NCBI RefSeq assembly: GCF_023343835.1
Contig: NC_064433.1
Coordinates: 32,705,214-32,769,213, forward strand
Direction of reading: 5' to 3'
DNA from: Lagopus muta
Taxonomy: Eukaryota > Chordata > Aves > Galliformes > Phasianidae
Length of the DNA: 64,000 bases
Below the pieces are notes generated by a model, which had not been told where the DNA came from, made no database searches, and saw nothing but the letters and a program-made list of their open reading frames with translations. Of the stretch, positions 12,503 through 25,445 are shown piece by piece; within the stretch, counting starts at the first letter, position 1; each line of letters starts with the position of its first letter. The translations under genes were made by a program, and so were the position numbers.

Positions 12503-14972
12503 CACTAAATCCAATCTAGTTCTGCACAGTATGCACTGAAATGAAAACTCATCTTCAGTTAACAGTGCTTTGGCATTTCTCTGCCTGTACAGAAACAGAC
12601 TGAGTCGAGCACATTTAATTGCAAAAAAATACAGAATTAATCAAATTCTGTTCAAGATTATGACTGCCAAATTCAAGCTTTTGTATATGAGCTAAAGGCA
12701 CGATGCAGGTTTTGATTACAGGTTTCTGCAGCATTCAGAGTTGCTCAGCAGCTCAGCTAGGGTTATCTGTGAGCCTTCGGATTCCCACGTCCCCATGGTG
12801 GCATAGAAAAAACAGATGGAGTAACTGAGATGCCTATGTTTAGGCAAATTAATCAGAATTAGGTATATAATTCCCTCCATGGTCAGTGGACATTTTTTCA
12901 GAGCAGTTGAGAGCAATTTGGTCACGCTGAGGAGGGAATCTTGGGCCATTTTTTCTCATCTCATCTTAAAACTGTCCAGAACTGCTCCTTGATGTGTCAG
13001 AGCTGGGCTGCAACTGAAGAGTTGTCCTGAGTCAGCCTGGGAGCAGCAGGGTGCATCTTTGCATCTTCCTGTCCCCCAGCTCTATCGCACTCACCTTTTG
13101 GCTTGACCTTCTGGTCAACAGCTCTCTAACTACATGCCACAGAGGGTTACTAGATTTCAAATGCTGCTTTTTCAAACGTTGCTATTGCAACACACGGTTT
13201 TTCTGTGTGTGGTCTTCTTTCTGTACAAAGAACAAGGTAAGAGAGCAAGAATGTTAAGTATACAAGTATAAGCATGTACATGTGACTACAGCATACAAAG
13301 ACTATGAGGAAAACAGCAGTTTCTATTGTCATTAAGCTGTCTAATAATTTCCATTTCCTTTTACAGATGCCTCTGAATATGAAGTTTATATGAGTTAAAT
13401 CTTTGTTTGCTAATTCTGAAACAGACTCTCTATTGATTTGACTTCCCATGCTGTAAAACCCTGCTGCTTCAATGCACATGCCTCTGGGCCAACTGGGGGT
13501 CAACAGAAACTTCCTAAGAAAGATCTTGATGGCTTTTCTTTTCTTCACTTGAAATGCAAAGTCCTCTCTCTCGTTGTAGAAAAGTGTAGTAATGGCAAAG
13601 CTACAGGGGAAATGGATCCATAAATTTAAAGGTAACAGGCAGGAGCCTCTCTCTGTTCTGGCATAGGGTACACACAGCTGGCCAACCACTGGGTGTTTCT
13701 GGAATGCACTGAAATACCAGCAGAGGCTCGTTCTTTGTCTCCCACTTTTAACTTGACAAGATTTTTATGTTTTTATGTTCGTATTTTCCATAGTTTCCTT
13801 CCTGACATGCTCCCAGAGATAAGTACTTTCTTGAAGTAAATGGCAGGCCGGTACTGGCTGGAAGAAAACTTCTCTTTGCGTTGTTTAGCAGAAGCTACAG
13901 AATTTGCTCCTGATTCCTTCACAGCCAAAGGACAGTGCATCTCTAGCTGATGCTCTCTTGGTTACCCTGAAAGTAGTATAAAGAAATCTTAAAACTCCTA
14001 TGCAGTGTAATATTTGATCATGTACTTTTTCATGGACTTTGATGAAGAGAGGTGGATTACAAACTGTGAAAGGGTTCTTTTTTGTTTCACATGGGACAGC
14101 AATTCCTGTTTCAATTCATTACAATGAGTTTTCCTGCATGGATATTCCTAATACAAGTCTGCTGTGTTCCTGTGTTCTCTTCCATATTCGTGTCACTAAA
14201 GATAGACTTTTTCTGGATTCCAACTATTCTGATACATTTAAAAATTATTCCTTCAACAGAAATACTTTAAAAAGAGCAGGAATATCTACGTGAGAAAACT
14301 CAATATACTAAAATGTAGTTTGCTATTTTATTTATCTTGGGAAATGGTGAATGATAAATAACAATTGCTGTTTTAGAAACAGCAGAAAGCAGTGGATTCT
14401 GCAAACTCACCATGCAACTACAGCTGTATGCAGGGCTTAATACACTCTTTGGAGCAGCTCTACTTCTCTTTCTGCTCCTGACCTGCTGTCCTGGTCTTGA
14501 ATCAATGCACTATAAAGAGCATGAATGACACCAAAGGTCAGTAGCTGAATTTGAGGTTCTGATGGGGCAGATGCCTGCTGATAAGGGAAGATGCAGTACT
14601 TACAAATAAGCAATAAAGTAGCTTGGTCACAGGGTCCAAATATTTTCCCTAAAGAGGGAAAATAGGTGGTGACAAGGGCCACTAAAATCAATGGGAAGAC
14701 TCGCTGATCTCAGCAACCTTTGGATAAGGTTCCAAAAAACAAACAAAAAAAGATGTTGGGTCACTAATCATTGGAATTGAGGAAAAGTAGGAGAAAAACT
14801 GCTTTAAACAGAACTTTACTTTGTAGCTTTCATCTTTACCAAAGAAAGTTCTCTAATGCAAAGGACATACTTCCAGCAGCTTTTAGCTGGTTAGCATTAA
14901 GACTGCTTTCCTTGGATGCACACAGCAGTGGTTGTTCAGGAGGACAGTAAGAGGTACCCAGGTAGCTGAATT
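12503..14972. other. single-copy-looking sequence, no gene seen
   Basis: Unique AT-rich DNA. It contains the longest non-repeat open frame of the window (13150-13689, minus, 179 codons). That frame shows no recognisable domain, and one frame of this length is about what chance predicts for 64 kb. Confidence 0.5.
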
Positions 14973-15029
14973 AAAAAAAAAAAAAAAAAAGAACACAAAA
15001 AAAGAAACCCACAGAAAAAAAGAAAAAGA
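14973..15029 (+). repeat. A-rich tract
   Basis: Eighteen consecutive A at 14973-14990 followed by AAAGAAA/AAAAAGAA low-complexity sequence. I see no recognisable retroposed gene upstream, so it is recorded only as simple sequence. Confidence 0.85.
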
Positions 15030-15703
15030 ATTAGAGGAAGATAAATGAAGCAAGTCCCAGCAAGTCAGAAAGTTTCCAATATCCTAGTCACACAGAAAGC
15101 AGCCAACTCCACAATTGTCAGGAGAGGCATTTGGAAATGCTCACATAGAACAACCTTCATTAAGAAGCAGGTGAGCTCTACCAATTTTTTCTGTCAACGC
15201 AGGACTATTTTACCTTTTCCAGTTCACTTCCAATGTCACCTAATACAGCAATATAACATGCAGATGTAGTTGTTTTTATGGAGAATAGCCTGTTGTATGA
15301 AAACTGTCAGTGAAGAAACCAGAAGGTTGATATTTACATCTCAGTAACAAATGAAATGCTCCTTGGAAGAACTAAGGGAGCCCAAGGATGAGCAGATCCC
15401 TGTTGTTTAACTTGTCAAGAGGGAAGTTGTGAAGCAACCAGGGAGAAAATCAACAGAGATCCATTTGTGTAAATGCCATTGAGGTACTAAGAACCTTCTG
15501 AAATCTGTAGGTGCTTTAAAAGAAAAGAGATCTTCGAATAGTTTTAACAATTTCAACATAGGAAGTGAGTATCTTAATGTATCAGGGCACTCACAGTACT
15601 GGCATTCAGGAGTGGAAAAGAGTTGCTTTCTATTGCCAGACCTTACTCGTACTTTGCAACAATCTAAATATATATATATATAAAAATAACAGGCAGAACC
15701 TAA
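15030..15703. other. single-copy-looking sequence, nothing seen
   Basis: Holds a short (TA)n run at about 15668-15682 just upstream of the solo LTR. I see no gene or RNA. Confidence 0.5.
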
Positions 15704-15708
15704 ATCAG
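15704..15708. repeat. left target-site duplication of the solo LTR
   Basis: ATCAG immediately precedes the LTR and matches ATCAG at 16254-16258 exactly. Confidence 0.85.
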
Positions 15709-16253
15709 CACTCTGGTTCTGGCTGTGGTAGAGTTAATTTTCTTCACAGCAGCTGTCATGGTTTTGTGCTTTGGATTTAGGATGAAAATAGCATTGATAA
15801 CACACCAGTGTTTTAGTAGTCACTGAGCAGTGCTGCTCAGAGCCAAGGACATTTCAGCTTCCCATGCTGCCCTGACAGTGAAGAGCTGGGGAGCACAAGG
15901 AGCTGAGAGGGGACAGAACCAGGGCAGCTGGCCCAGACTGACCAAAGGAATATCCCATATCATATGGCATCACGCAGAGCATCGAAACTGGGGGGAACTG
16001 GCAGGCTTCCATTGCTTGGGGATGGGTCAGCAGGTGATGGGCAATTGTGTTTTGCATCACTTGTTTTCTGATTACTTTTCTTTTCCTGGTTGGTTTTTCA
16101 TGTGTGTGTTTGTTTTTTTTTCCTGTTGTGTTTATCTCAACCTACAAGATTTATTTTTTTTTTCTCCACCAATTCCCTTCTCCATTCCATTGGGAGTGCG
16201 AATGAGAAAATGGCTGTGTGATGCTGAGCTCTCTGCCAAACTAAACCACAGCA
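15709..16253 (+). mobile_element. solo LTR of an avian ERVL-like endogenous retrovirus
   Basis: A 545-bp LTR recognised from its family pattern: GAGTTAATTTTCTTCACAGC near the 5' end, ATAACACACCAGTGTTTTAG, GACTGACCAAAGGAATATCC in the middle, GTTTATCTCAACCTAC near the RNA 3' end and CTAAACCACAGCA at the right edge. A perfect 5-bp direct repeat ATCAG flanks it at 15704-15708 and 16254-16258. A 5-bp duplication is typical of ERVL-class integration and fixes both edges. No gag, pol or env sequence adjoins it, so it is a solo LTR left by recombination between two LTRs. The expected terminal TG at the left edge now reads CA, two transitions, and the region where a TATA box is expected has decayed. 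It is therefore old and probably inactive. The open frame across it is not a gene. Confidence 0.88.
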
Positions 16254-16258
16254 ATCAG
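16254..16258. repeat. right target-site duplication of the solo LTR
   Basis: ATCAG immediately follows the terminal CA of the LTR and matches the copy at 15704-15708. Confidence 0.85.
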
Positions 16259-19200
16259 TCAGGGAAAGCCATGGCTGGAACCTTTGCACCTCTGAAGTGC
16301 TCCTACAGTGTTATTCAGAAGGTATGAATTAATATCAAGCAGTACATAAGCCTTACATTACAGCCTTGAACAGGATGAAGTTAGTCCTGAAGTCCTATTG
16401 CCAGGCAAAAGTCCTGTAAGAAGCCTTGTTTCTGTAGAAGAATGTCGTTACAGCAGGAAGAGATGAGATTCATCTCCACACACTTCTGTGATCTCAAAGC
16501 TGGGCACTGGGAATAAAGGCAGGAGGCAGCAGTCTCTCCAATCAAAGCAGGAAGATGTCAGCTCCCGTGACTAAGTGATTCACCCCAGTCTAAAGAAGGC
16601 AGCTGAGACAAATCAGATGAGCTGCTCTCTAGAGACTTCTGTCTCTCCACTGACAATAAAGAGAAGCTGGACTACAAGAACAGACACGGTGCTAAACTCT
16701 AAGTGGCTATAATAAAGTGACAGAAATCCTATCTTTCACAAGCACTGACAGTGTTTTAGTGTAAATCATTTAAGACACACTGAAAACATTTAGACAAGGA
16801 GAAATCAAGCATCTTTATGCAGAGAAGCAAATACTAAGAGGTAATACACTTAGATGTCTGAAAATCGTGTGCTTATAGCTCATTGTGTAAATAAAGAATA
16901 AAGCATGCAAGTAAGGAGTAAAGAGTACCTTCAGGTACACTGTTTAGCCCTGGTATTTTTCAGTATGACAGCAAAAAAATCTTACTTTCAGCGGATGCTG
17001 ATTTCTCAGTCTGGCTGGTCACTGGCCGGATGCCTCCATCCTGTGGATGCTTTGCTGTGGAGGTGTTCATGGACCCAGCACCTTGCTGTACTCCTGGGGC
17101 TGGCAGCACAGAGCAGGCAGCTCAGCAGGGTGCTGTTTTATGTAAAATTGCAAATAAAGCTATAGCTGCTGCATTAGCATTTCATTAAAATTCTTTTTGC
17201 CACCTAAGTGGGCAAACTTATTACAAAAAGGGGAAGAACATTGACATGGTGTTTCAGAGGAACATTTTCAGACACTACATAGGTGATCAGATGTTGAACA
17301 CTTGTTATTCTTAATGTGAATGATTGCTTTAATCCCCTTGCTATCATGCTACAAAATTGCCCTTGACATGATCTTTTGCAGTGCACTGAGCATTATTTTA
17401 TAGGCTGTGCTCCTAATGAACTTGATCTGGTGAGAAAAATGCCAGTGAAACTGAAAAAGTCTGCACCTCTTTCTGATGTTTGATTCCTTTTGCATTTCTT
17501 CTTGAGGTAATGTCTGGATTGTGATCTCTTTGTTTCTAGAGCAGTACATTAAAAATCAGCTAATGTAGCATTAACTAAACACTAATAGGCCATTAAAGAT
17601 GGACTTTCATGCTTGAGAAAACAAGAACGTTTCAAATGTAAGTATGAGGCAATTTCATATGCACGAATTTCTGCTGCCTGATGCTATTTATATTAATAAT
17701 TTATACATGACTACTATAAGCTGCAGTAGATATCCCAACTTTCTTGGCTCAGTGCTGCTTCTTGTCCTCACAAAAGGCACAGGGGGCCCAGAGAGGGCTG
17801 GCCACTGCCCCAGGCTCCCCTGCCAGCTGCCTGGCTGGAGAACAGGCCCAGCTGGGTGCGATGCTGGCAGCACAGCAGTGATCCAGGAGCAAGTAATTCT
17901 TAAGAAACCTGCTGTCGTAAGCCCCTACAATTTGCATGATGATCAGCAAATGTTTTCTTGTATTTTAGGGCACAGTTATACTTCCACTAAATTTATTTAC
18001 AGTGCAGATACATACACAGCCACCCTGGGAAGCCGATAACCTTGTTAGGCACACACACACATGCTTCTGCAAGCACAAAGGAAATTTCCACTGCAGATCT
18101 GGTTGAAGCCCTTCCTGCTGTGGTGTTTATCTCCATAACACAGACCCACAAGCCAGAAGGCCTGCTGTCATGCAGCCCCCACATGAGGCAGGGCTCCCAG
18201 CCCATATATTTGGCTGCCTGTGTTCTGCCCATCTCTCACAGAACATAAGCCTTGGAGGGAGCAGCCGATCCTGTGCTGCCCATTCAGTGTACCGCACTGC
18301 CCACCCTGTGCACCCTGAGCCCCCACTGCTTCCCAGAAGGCTGCCAGCATCTCACCACAGCTGAGAAATTAAATCCTTGTGCACTGCCCACTGAAATCAA
18401 CGGGAATGTTTGCTCTGCATAACTTCACAAGCCATGCTTTTTATAAGACCTGGACTTGTGGCAGGTATAGTTCAAGAGATACCTTTGAAACCATCCAACT
18501 ATACAGCCGACATGAGGAAACAGAGAATGGGAATGGATGGCGAAGATGGTAGCTTTCACCTCCTAGAGCCATTCTCCTGATGATCTCCTAATAAGAAATT
18601 CTGTTTGAGTTGCTGTGACTAAATAAGCAATTGTGTTTTGCTTTGGTATAATCATGATAATAAAACTTGCCTGTAGCAAAATGCTGTTGTGAGGCAAGGA
18701 CATGACTTCCATCTGCCTTTCTCAGCTTGTCTTAACCTCAGCAAAACATTTTTTTTTAACAGAAGCTGCTCACACACACACTTAAGTCCAAGACACATTT
18801 TCAGCCTCACTCTGCTGATAGCAATCATTCAGTCCCTTGCCTTCCCTCCACTTGTGTGGGTCTTCATTAGAGAAAGAAATCAAAATATTCCTGTTAGCAT
18901 TGAACTGGTAGTACATACACACCACCTAACCAGAAAGAGGCAGAGGGGACTCCCCCCCCCCCCAATAAAACATCAGATAAAAATCTTGCTCTGATAGAGC
19001 CAAATATAATTTCATTCAAGACCAAAGTATAAACAAATCAACCAGCTCATTACTGGTGCTTTTCCATCCCATCTAGTCCAAGGTCAGACAGGCATGGCTC
19101 AGCATTTGAGTTTTCTCATGCTTTTCCATGGGGCTGTTCTGGGGTTTGTTTGATGTGGCAGAGTTAGGGTACCCACTCACTAGATTTAAAGACCTCATCA

Positions 19201-22200
19201 AGCTGATGCCTTGATAGATCACTGTCTTTTCTAATTATTGCCTATATTTAATTGGAATGAACACTGTTGAGCCAATACTTTCCGTTTAAAAGCATACGCA
19301 GATAAATGGTTTCTGATCTTTGAAACATCGGAGTAATAGATGCATTGTTTATGTCTGAAATAGGCTAGTTTTCAAGAACTAGCCCTTTTGCAAAAAACAT
19401 CTGTTCCTATGCCCCTCAAGACAGCATTAGATGATGTTAAGTGCTCTCATTTTTCTGCTTCTTAAGATATTTTTATCAGGATGAGTCATTAGGTATTCTG
19501 GTCACTTCTCTTACAGATGCAGTTATGATTTTAACGGGGAAAATGTCAGTTCTGTGAAACCTCTCTGCTACATCTTTCTATTCAGGGAGGATTTAAGCTA
19601 TCATGGAAGTATGGAATGTGACCCACAGGACACCTTGCCCCCTGCCCTATGGCAGACTCAGCATACCTTCCCAGCACTGCTCAACCTGCCTCCAAGGGCA
19701 GACAGCCTCTGGCATTCCCACAGCTTGAAACTGGTGTTATTTAACCTAAATATGCTGTTCAGGCACTTTTTAGGACAATTTATTTTCCTGGCCTGCAGAA
19801 CAATTTTGTATCTTGCTGCTTCTGCTCTGCAAATTGACCCTGTGTTTCTTCAAGCAGAGCTGAGATGTTGCCAGTGATAAACAGGGCAAAAGGATTACTT
19901 AACACATCTTCCACACAAATCCTGTTTCAGCATCCTGCTGCAAATCTGAGTGCCCTCAGTAGCTCAGTATCACTGACATAGGTCATGTGCCTCCTGTGCA
20001 CCCCACAGTCTTTACTAATACACAGGTGCTTTGTTCTGCTTCTCTCATCTTGTGTTGGTACAGTGAGTTTTACTGCCTACTTATTGTGCTACTTATTTCA
20101 GATCATTTCAGTTTTTCAATATCTTTTTGAAGTCTGGCCCTGTACTGCAGTTATGTTCTGTTCAAGAGTTGCACTGCTTCATGTCCAAGCCCTCAAATAT
20201 TGTGTAATACTGAACTATGGAGAAACCCTAGCATGAATTTACTTATAATTCTCTGTAGAAAAATGGATTTCCAGCCAGCTTTACAATTTCACAGGAGTTT
20301 CAATAAGAGTGCTTCCTTAATTTGGTTATGAGACTCCCCTGGTAAGTAAAGTTAGAAGATGGAGCCAATATCATAATATCTACCAAATTCTTCCCCGCTC
20401 AGAAGTCCTTGTTTCCTCTCTACACATAACATTAACCTTCTCTTTCCTTAGAAGTGAGCCTCTTTGCTTTCTTGCCTGCACATTTTAGCAAATGTCCTTC
20501 CACTTATTTTTCCTACTGCTTCTTGTTTCATTCTGTCTCAATTGTTTTTTTTTTTCCCCTATGCATCGTCCTTCCCGATTTTGCCCTTGTAGGTTTGTGC
20601 TAGACTTACACATACCTTTTTTAGTAACTTGACCTACTTTCTACACCAAATAATTTTCAGGTCACTGAAAAACTCCTGAGTTAGCACAAGTGGTTTCTCA
20701 CAACACTTCCTGTATCTCTTTCTCTGAAAATAAAGCATTTCTCTCTTCAAGACAGCGTTTCACAGAACTTCCTTCTGAACCCCCTTTCTCTATCAGCCTA
20801 GCTTGCCTCTCAGTTCTCCAAATAATGACGTTTGCTTTCTTGAAATCCTGTATTTTTGTTTTCTTGATTGGCAGATATCAGGAATTCCATTCCTTATGAT
20901 CATTTGCATCAGTTTGTCTTCTTCACACTCTGGGCCAATTCATCCTTTGCTCTATAGAACCAAGACCCAAGGAAGCCTTTCCTTCTCTGAGAACCAGATG
21001 GCAATCCCAACACAACAGGGCTGCTTCCTCTCCTCTTGTCCTGCTCAGAGTCTCTCTGCATCCTTGCCTGTCTTTGGGGCTCTTGTAATGGCACGGCTTT
21101 TCAGTATTTGCTTGCATCCAGGCTCTCAGGGACCAGGCCTTCTGGAATGTCGGGTTAAATCTGGAAACATGCATCTCTGTCACTCTTATACTTTTCCTCA
21201 GCAGACTGCTGGTTTCATACATCGTACAGTGATGAATGACTGTCCTTAAATCTTACCAGTGATGAGTCCTCATCAGCTACCAAGGCAGAGCGTGGATAGC
21301 TACTCAGGTCACCCAGAAAAGAGTTATTAAAGCACAATAAAACCACACTGTATACTCCCAGTTCTCATCAGCATGAGAGTGGTCTACTGCCCAATGTCAT
21401 CTCACTTCAGTATTTTTATAACAGGCAACATTTTTATGAGTCTAACTACAAACACAGATCAGCCCAGTGGAGCTATCAACACCAACAATCAACGTCTAAA
21501 TGACGAACAGATGCCTGCTGTTCATCTGAGTCTAGTCTAGTGGCAGTATGCAGACTTCTCTACAAAAATGATCTGTGCTACTCAGTACCCTGAAACTCAA
21601 AGGTGCAAACAAAACTGCTTTCATTACCAAGTCCAAATTTGATTCCAGCTAGCAACATGTTGAATAGTTTCTTTCTGACTCTGTTTTAGAAATTCTAGGA
21701 TTATGTGAGGCTCCAAGATTTTATTAAAAGCTGAGCAATGCTTTATGATTGCAGAGAGAAACTGGAAAATGTGCACCTCTATGGTTCAGCAGCAAAGCAG
21801 CAAATTTAAAAGACTGATTTGTTGTTTGCTGCATTTATTTGAATCCTGCTATTTTAATGAGAACTCTGTGCCTAATAATTTTGAAATGTTTGGACTTGCT
21901 GCAATGCCAGATAAGTGTGGCACGTGTTTCCAGGATTGAGACCATTAGCTGAAGTGGTCTAGTTTGACATATTTTCCTACCTGCCTTCCTGAGAAAAAGT
22001 AGTAGAGATAAAATAATAACCTGACCAAGTATCAATGTTATGGAGTCAAATTTATCTTGGTTGATGAATTCGACTACTCATTATGCTTAGGATGATTTTT
22101 CTTTTGTGTGCTATATTGCATAGCTTTGTAGATTCTTTGTCCAGTGACAAATTAGTCTCCCTTGGTTTGTCACTGACAACAAAGCCACTCTCACAATAGG

Positions 22201-23254
22201 AAATCAAGCTTATTTCAAGACTTCAAGGCTTAAGTAAGCAACGTTTCCTATGTCTTATTTCCATAGTGAAGAAACCTGCAGATAACATGGAAAATTGGCT
22301 TTCCTATTTTCCTTAGTGGGCACATGAGGCAATCTCTGTTGTGCCAGCACAAAGCATAGTAGTTGGTAGGAAAAAAAATCAGCTTCTTAATATTTAGTGG
22401 GATGTCATTCCTCTGTGTAATGCTAGCATATATATTATATTGAGGCTTTTTATGAGAAAAATCACGCTTTACACAGATTACAAAGCCACTCTGGTATGGA
22501 TCACTTCTTGGGCAAATTTACCTTTAGATCAGCATGCACATATTTAGCAGAATCCCTCAGTAGGTGTTATGGTATGGTATGTTAAGGTAATGGTATGAGC
22601 AGAAGTAATTCAGATTAGGCACGTTGTTGGGCTAGGGCTATCATTAAGTTACACAAGGTGCAGAAAAGCACTTCTTGTCCTTACCCATTGTCATCCTCAC
22701 CTGGAAAGTATTAAGCTGTGTTTAAAATGTTAGTCAAATAAAAAAGAGACTCTTATTGGCCACTAGTATATTATCAGCCAGCATCAGCCTCATATCTTAA
22801 TCAAAGCAGAGGCCTCGCTCAAGGGAAATCCACTGCAATAAATTGTAAGCAAATGATTCTGCTACATTCCTGAATTGCCCCAAATCCTAGAAACTTTCAA
22901 GGGGAAGGGCTACTGCACCAAATTATTACTCTGGTGTTTTAAAGTGAGGATGATCTAATCAGAATTTGAAAATGAGTGTTAATTTTGTTTTGTTTGTTTC
23001 CTTGCTTCACTATAATTAAATAATTGGTGCAATTCACTTGCTTTTTCCTCCATATAGGGAAAGCTTTTGGGGCAACACAGAAACATACAGCAGTTTAAAT
23101 AAGATTTCATTCACTGAAGAGGGAAGGCAAGAGGAACTAGCTAGCAGCAAAGCATACAATCAATGCATACATAGGTGTAAAAATCAATTGGCATACAGAG
23201 TTTTAGGCTATGTAAGATTATCACAACAGAAAGATCAAAAGAAAAATAGAAAAT
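16259..23254. other. long single-copy-looking stretch, no gene seen
   Basis: About 7 kb without recognisable CR1 or LTR sequence. It includes a C run at about 18951-18963 and a small TATGG repeat at 22567-22604. The longest frame (20803-21249, plus, 148 codons) lies in pyrimidine-rich sequence and has no recognisable domain. Confidence 0.5.
22567..22604 (+). repeat. short imperfect (GGTAT)n repeat
   Basis: GTTATGGTATGGTATGTTAA followed by GGTAATGGTATG gives a handful of degenerate pentamer units. Confidence 0.7.
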
Positions 23255-23426
23255 GCTTACCAGTGTTGCAGGCCCACAGCATTCTCCACAAGGAGTAATC
23301 CCCAGGAAGGATCCTTCCTCAGTGGCAATCAGCACTTAAATGGGATCTAGGAGAGGTGGAGCCAGGCTCCACCCCTTCCAGTAGCACAGGTGAATTGCCT
23401 TTACCTGTGCTCCTGTGGCTGACTCA
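23255..23426 (-). promoter_or_regulatory. candidate promoter, possibly LTR-derived, with first-exon donor
   Basis: Read on the minus strand, the order is: an AP-1 consensus (TGAGTCA, complement of 23420-23426); an inverted repeat with 9-bp arms at 23403-23411 and 23383-23391 separated by 11 bp; a second inverted repeat with 9-bp arms at 23365-23373 and 23355-23363 separated by 1 bp; a TATA-like CATTTAAG (23342-23335); a perfect 16-bp palindrome AGGAAGGATCCTTCCT (23319-23304) where the start site would fall, 25-30 bp downstream; and a consensus splice donor CACTG|GTAAGC with the exon ending at 23261. This would give a short non-coding first exon of about 50 nt. The architecture fits a core promoter or the LTR of an endogenous retroelement, and I cannot tell which. 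No downstream partner exon was identified. The motifs are seen directly, but function is inference. Confidence 0.35.
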
Positions 23427-24232
23427 TTGCTTGTTTCAGGTGGTCAGTCAGAGGTTCAGGCCATGATTCAGCAGCTCCCATACACAGAGGCATTTCTTTT
23501 TCTTTCTGTGTTAGTGAATATGAACCTCACAAACATATTTGCAGCCCAGAAACTAGATATGGGGCTCTAAGACCTGGATGCCAGCAACATAAACATCATC
23601 ACCACCTATTAAATGCAGAGGGAGGGCTGTGAATGTACAGAAACACATACGTTCATGTTTGCACAAGAAGAAAAGTGCAAAACAAATCAATATATACTGT
23701 TGCATCTTTTCTGCCTTCCTCTGCTTGGCTGGACAAGGAGGGGATATGGCATAAGGAGCAGCCTTGTCCCTCCTAATAACAAGAGCAGACTGCATATTTC
23801 TGTAATGCTTGCAGAAAAGTTGTATCTTTTCCTGTGCCTTGGCTCAGCACAAGGAGAAGCACCAGCTCAGAGTGTTGGCCAACCCATGCGAGGATCACAG
23901 CTTTAGGTTGGTTTCCATACCAAGAACCGCACCAGTTTTCCTCCCCATGCCTTGGTGGTTCCTTTAGCTGGAACCTAACAAGAGGAGAGGGAACCTTTAA
24001 ATCTTTTCAATTTCAATCCACATTGCCTATTGCTCTCAGAGCTGGGAATTCACTCAAACCTGGGATTTGACGTATAGTCCCTCTTGCTCATCTACCATAC
24101 TCTGCACAGCCAAAGCAGCATGCAGGCTTGTATAAGACACTGAAGTGACAGCCACTTGTGTCCCTGATGAAATCAGACTGGCTGCCACAAACTGATGCTA
24201 AGATTGCAAAATGCATACATAGGATGGAACTG
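23427..24232. other. single-copy-looking sequence, nothing seen
   Basis: No recognisable gene or repeat. The first part (to about 23500) could belong to the same unit as the promoter-like module before it. Confidence 0.45.
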
Positions 24233-24246
24233 CTATATATACATAT

Positions 24247-24277
<31 letters not shown>

Positions 24278-24292
24278 TATTTTTTTTTTTTT
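24233..24292 (+). repeat. (TATACA)n/(TA)n and T-run microsatellite
   Basis: Several CATATATA units, then about 20 bases of pure (TA)n to 24280, then twelve T. Open frames crossing it (Ile-Tyr runs) are translations of the repeat. Confidence 0.95.
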
Positions 24293-25445
24293 CAAGGTTA
24301 CTGGGGCAAAACACTGGAAGTCAAGATTATTCCAAACCAGCAAGTTTTTTTCAAGCCCCTCAACAGCTGTACAGGCTGCTGAGCGCTAGGAAATAGTTAA
24401 AGTCAGCTCAGATTTTGATCCTTGTTTTAAAAGACTGTTCGCATAAAGCACTCAGAAATACTGGATCATTTAGTGCAGTGACTAGCAAATTCCTGCTGGG
24501 TTGGAGTTTGGTATTTCATCTTCCAAATAGTTTCACTGAGCACAGAAAAGCAGCTGGAGAGACTTTCCTGCAGTGGGAAAGATGCTTTTTCCATACATTG
24601 ATGAGAGAATAAGATTCACACTATGGTATTACACTTGCCTAAGTGTGCCATAGTTGAACTCCAGTGCCCAATACTGGAGGAGTTAAAAGGTCTCCTTGGT
24701 TCACTTGAAATTAAAGCTGAGATATCTTTCTCCGTTCTGAATTACAGGACAGTAGGGACACCAGAGCTATCATGGTTGGAGTAGCTACTGTCTGCATGCA
24801 CAGCAGACAGTAAGGCAGCGTGTCTGGCCTCCTTGCCCGACCTCCTCACTTGAATTCCTGCAGCAGTATTGGCATGGGCAGAGGAGGTACTGCCACAGCT
24901 GAACACACACACACAAAAAAAAGCTATGGGGAAAGATGCAGATCCCTTCTCCATCCTAAATTTAGAGTTTCTAAATAAAAAGGATTAATTCCGTGTTGCC
25001 TCCTTTCTCTGCTAAGATGCAGTTCTCAACAGATGGTGAAGAGCAGCCTGAAATTAAATGTATCCTGCTTCATTGCTAGATGCCTTTTTACAGTGCTACA
25101 CCCTGGGTCACGTCCTCACCTCTCACAGCTATGGGGTGTAGATTTAGCTGCTCATGCTGGTTTTTTTGAAATGCAATTTCTGTTTCTTTAGAATGGCCAG
25201 ATGCATGCATTTCCACCAGGCTGCCCATTGGCAAAGGGCGAGGGGTACAGCTCAGCAGTGTCACAGCAGGCTCAGGTCTGTGATTTACCCACAGGAGAAA
25301 TGCCTGACAAACATTTCATAAATAGAATGGATAAAACACTTGAAAACTAACTGCAAGGTGTAAACTGCCTACTCCAAGGTAACCACTCCTCAGGCTGTAC
25401 ACGGTGTGTTTATGTTGTGAGGTAGGAGACTAAAACCCACCTTTT
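24293..25445. other. single-copy-looking sequence, nothing seen
   Basis: Unique sequence between a TA microsatellite and a minus-strand CR1 fragment. I found no coding signal. Confidence 0.5.

Noticed and set aside
13150-13689. 179-codon minus-strand open frame, the longest outside repeats
   Set aside because: No recognisable domain. With roughly 6000 stop-to-stop frames in 64 kb, about one of this length is expected by chance.
15830-16327. 165-codon plus-strand frame
   Set aside because: Lies almost wholly inside the solo LTR, and the translated sequence shows no retroviral protein motif.
20803-21249. 148-codon plus-strand frame and overlapping minus frames
   Set aside because: Pyrimidine-rich context. 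I tried to match the region to CR1 ORF2 segments upstream of the RT and could not, and no other family was recognised.
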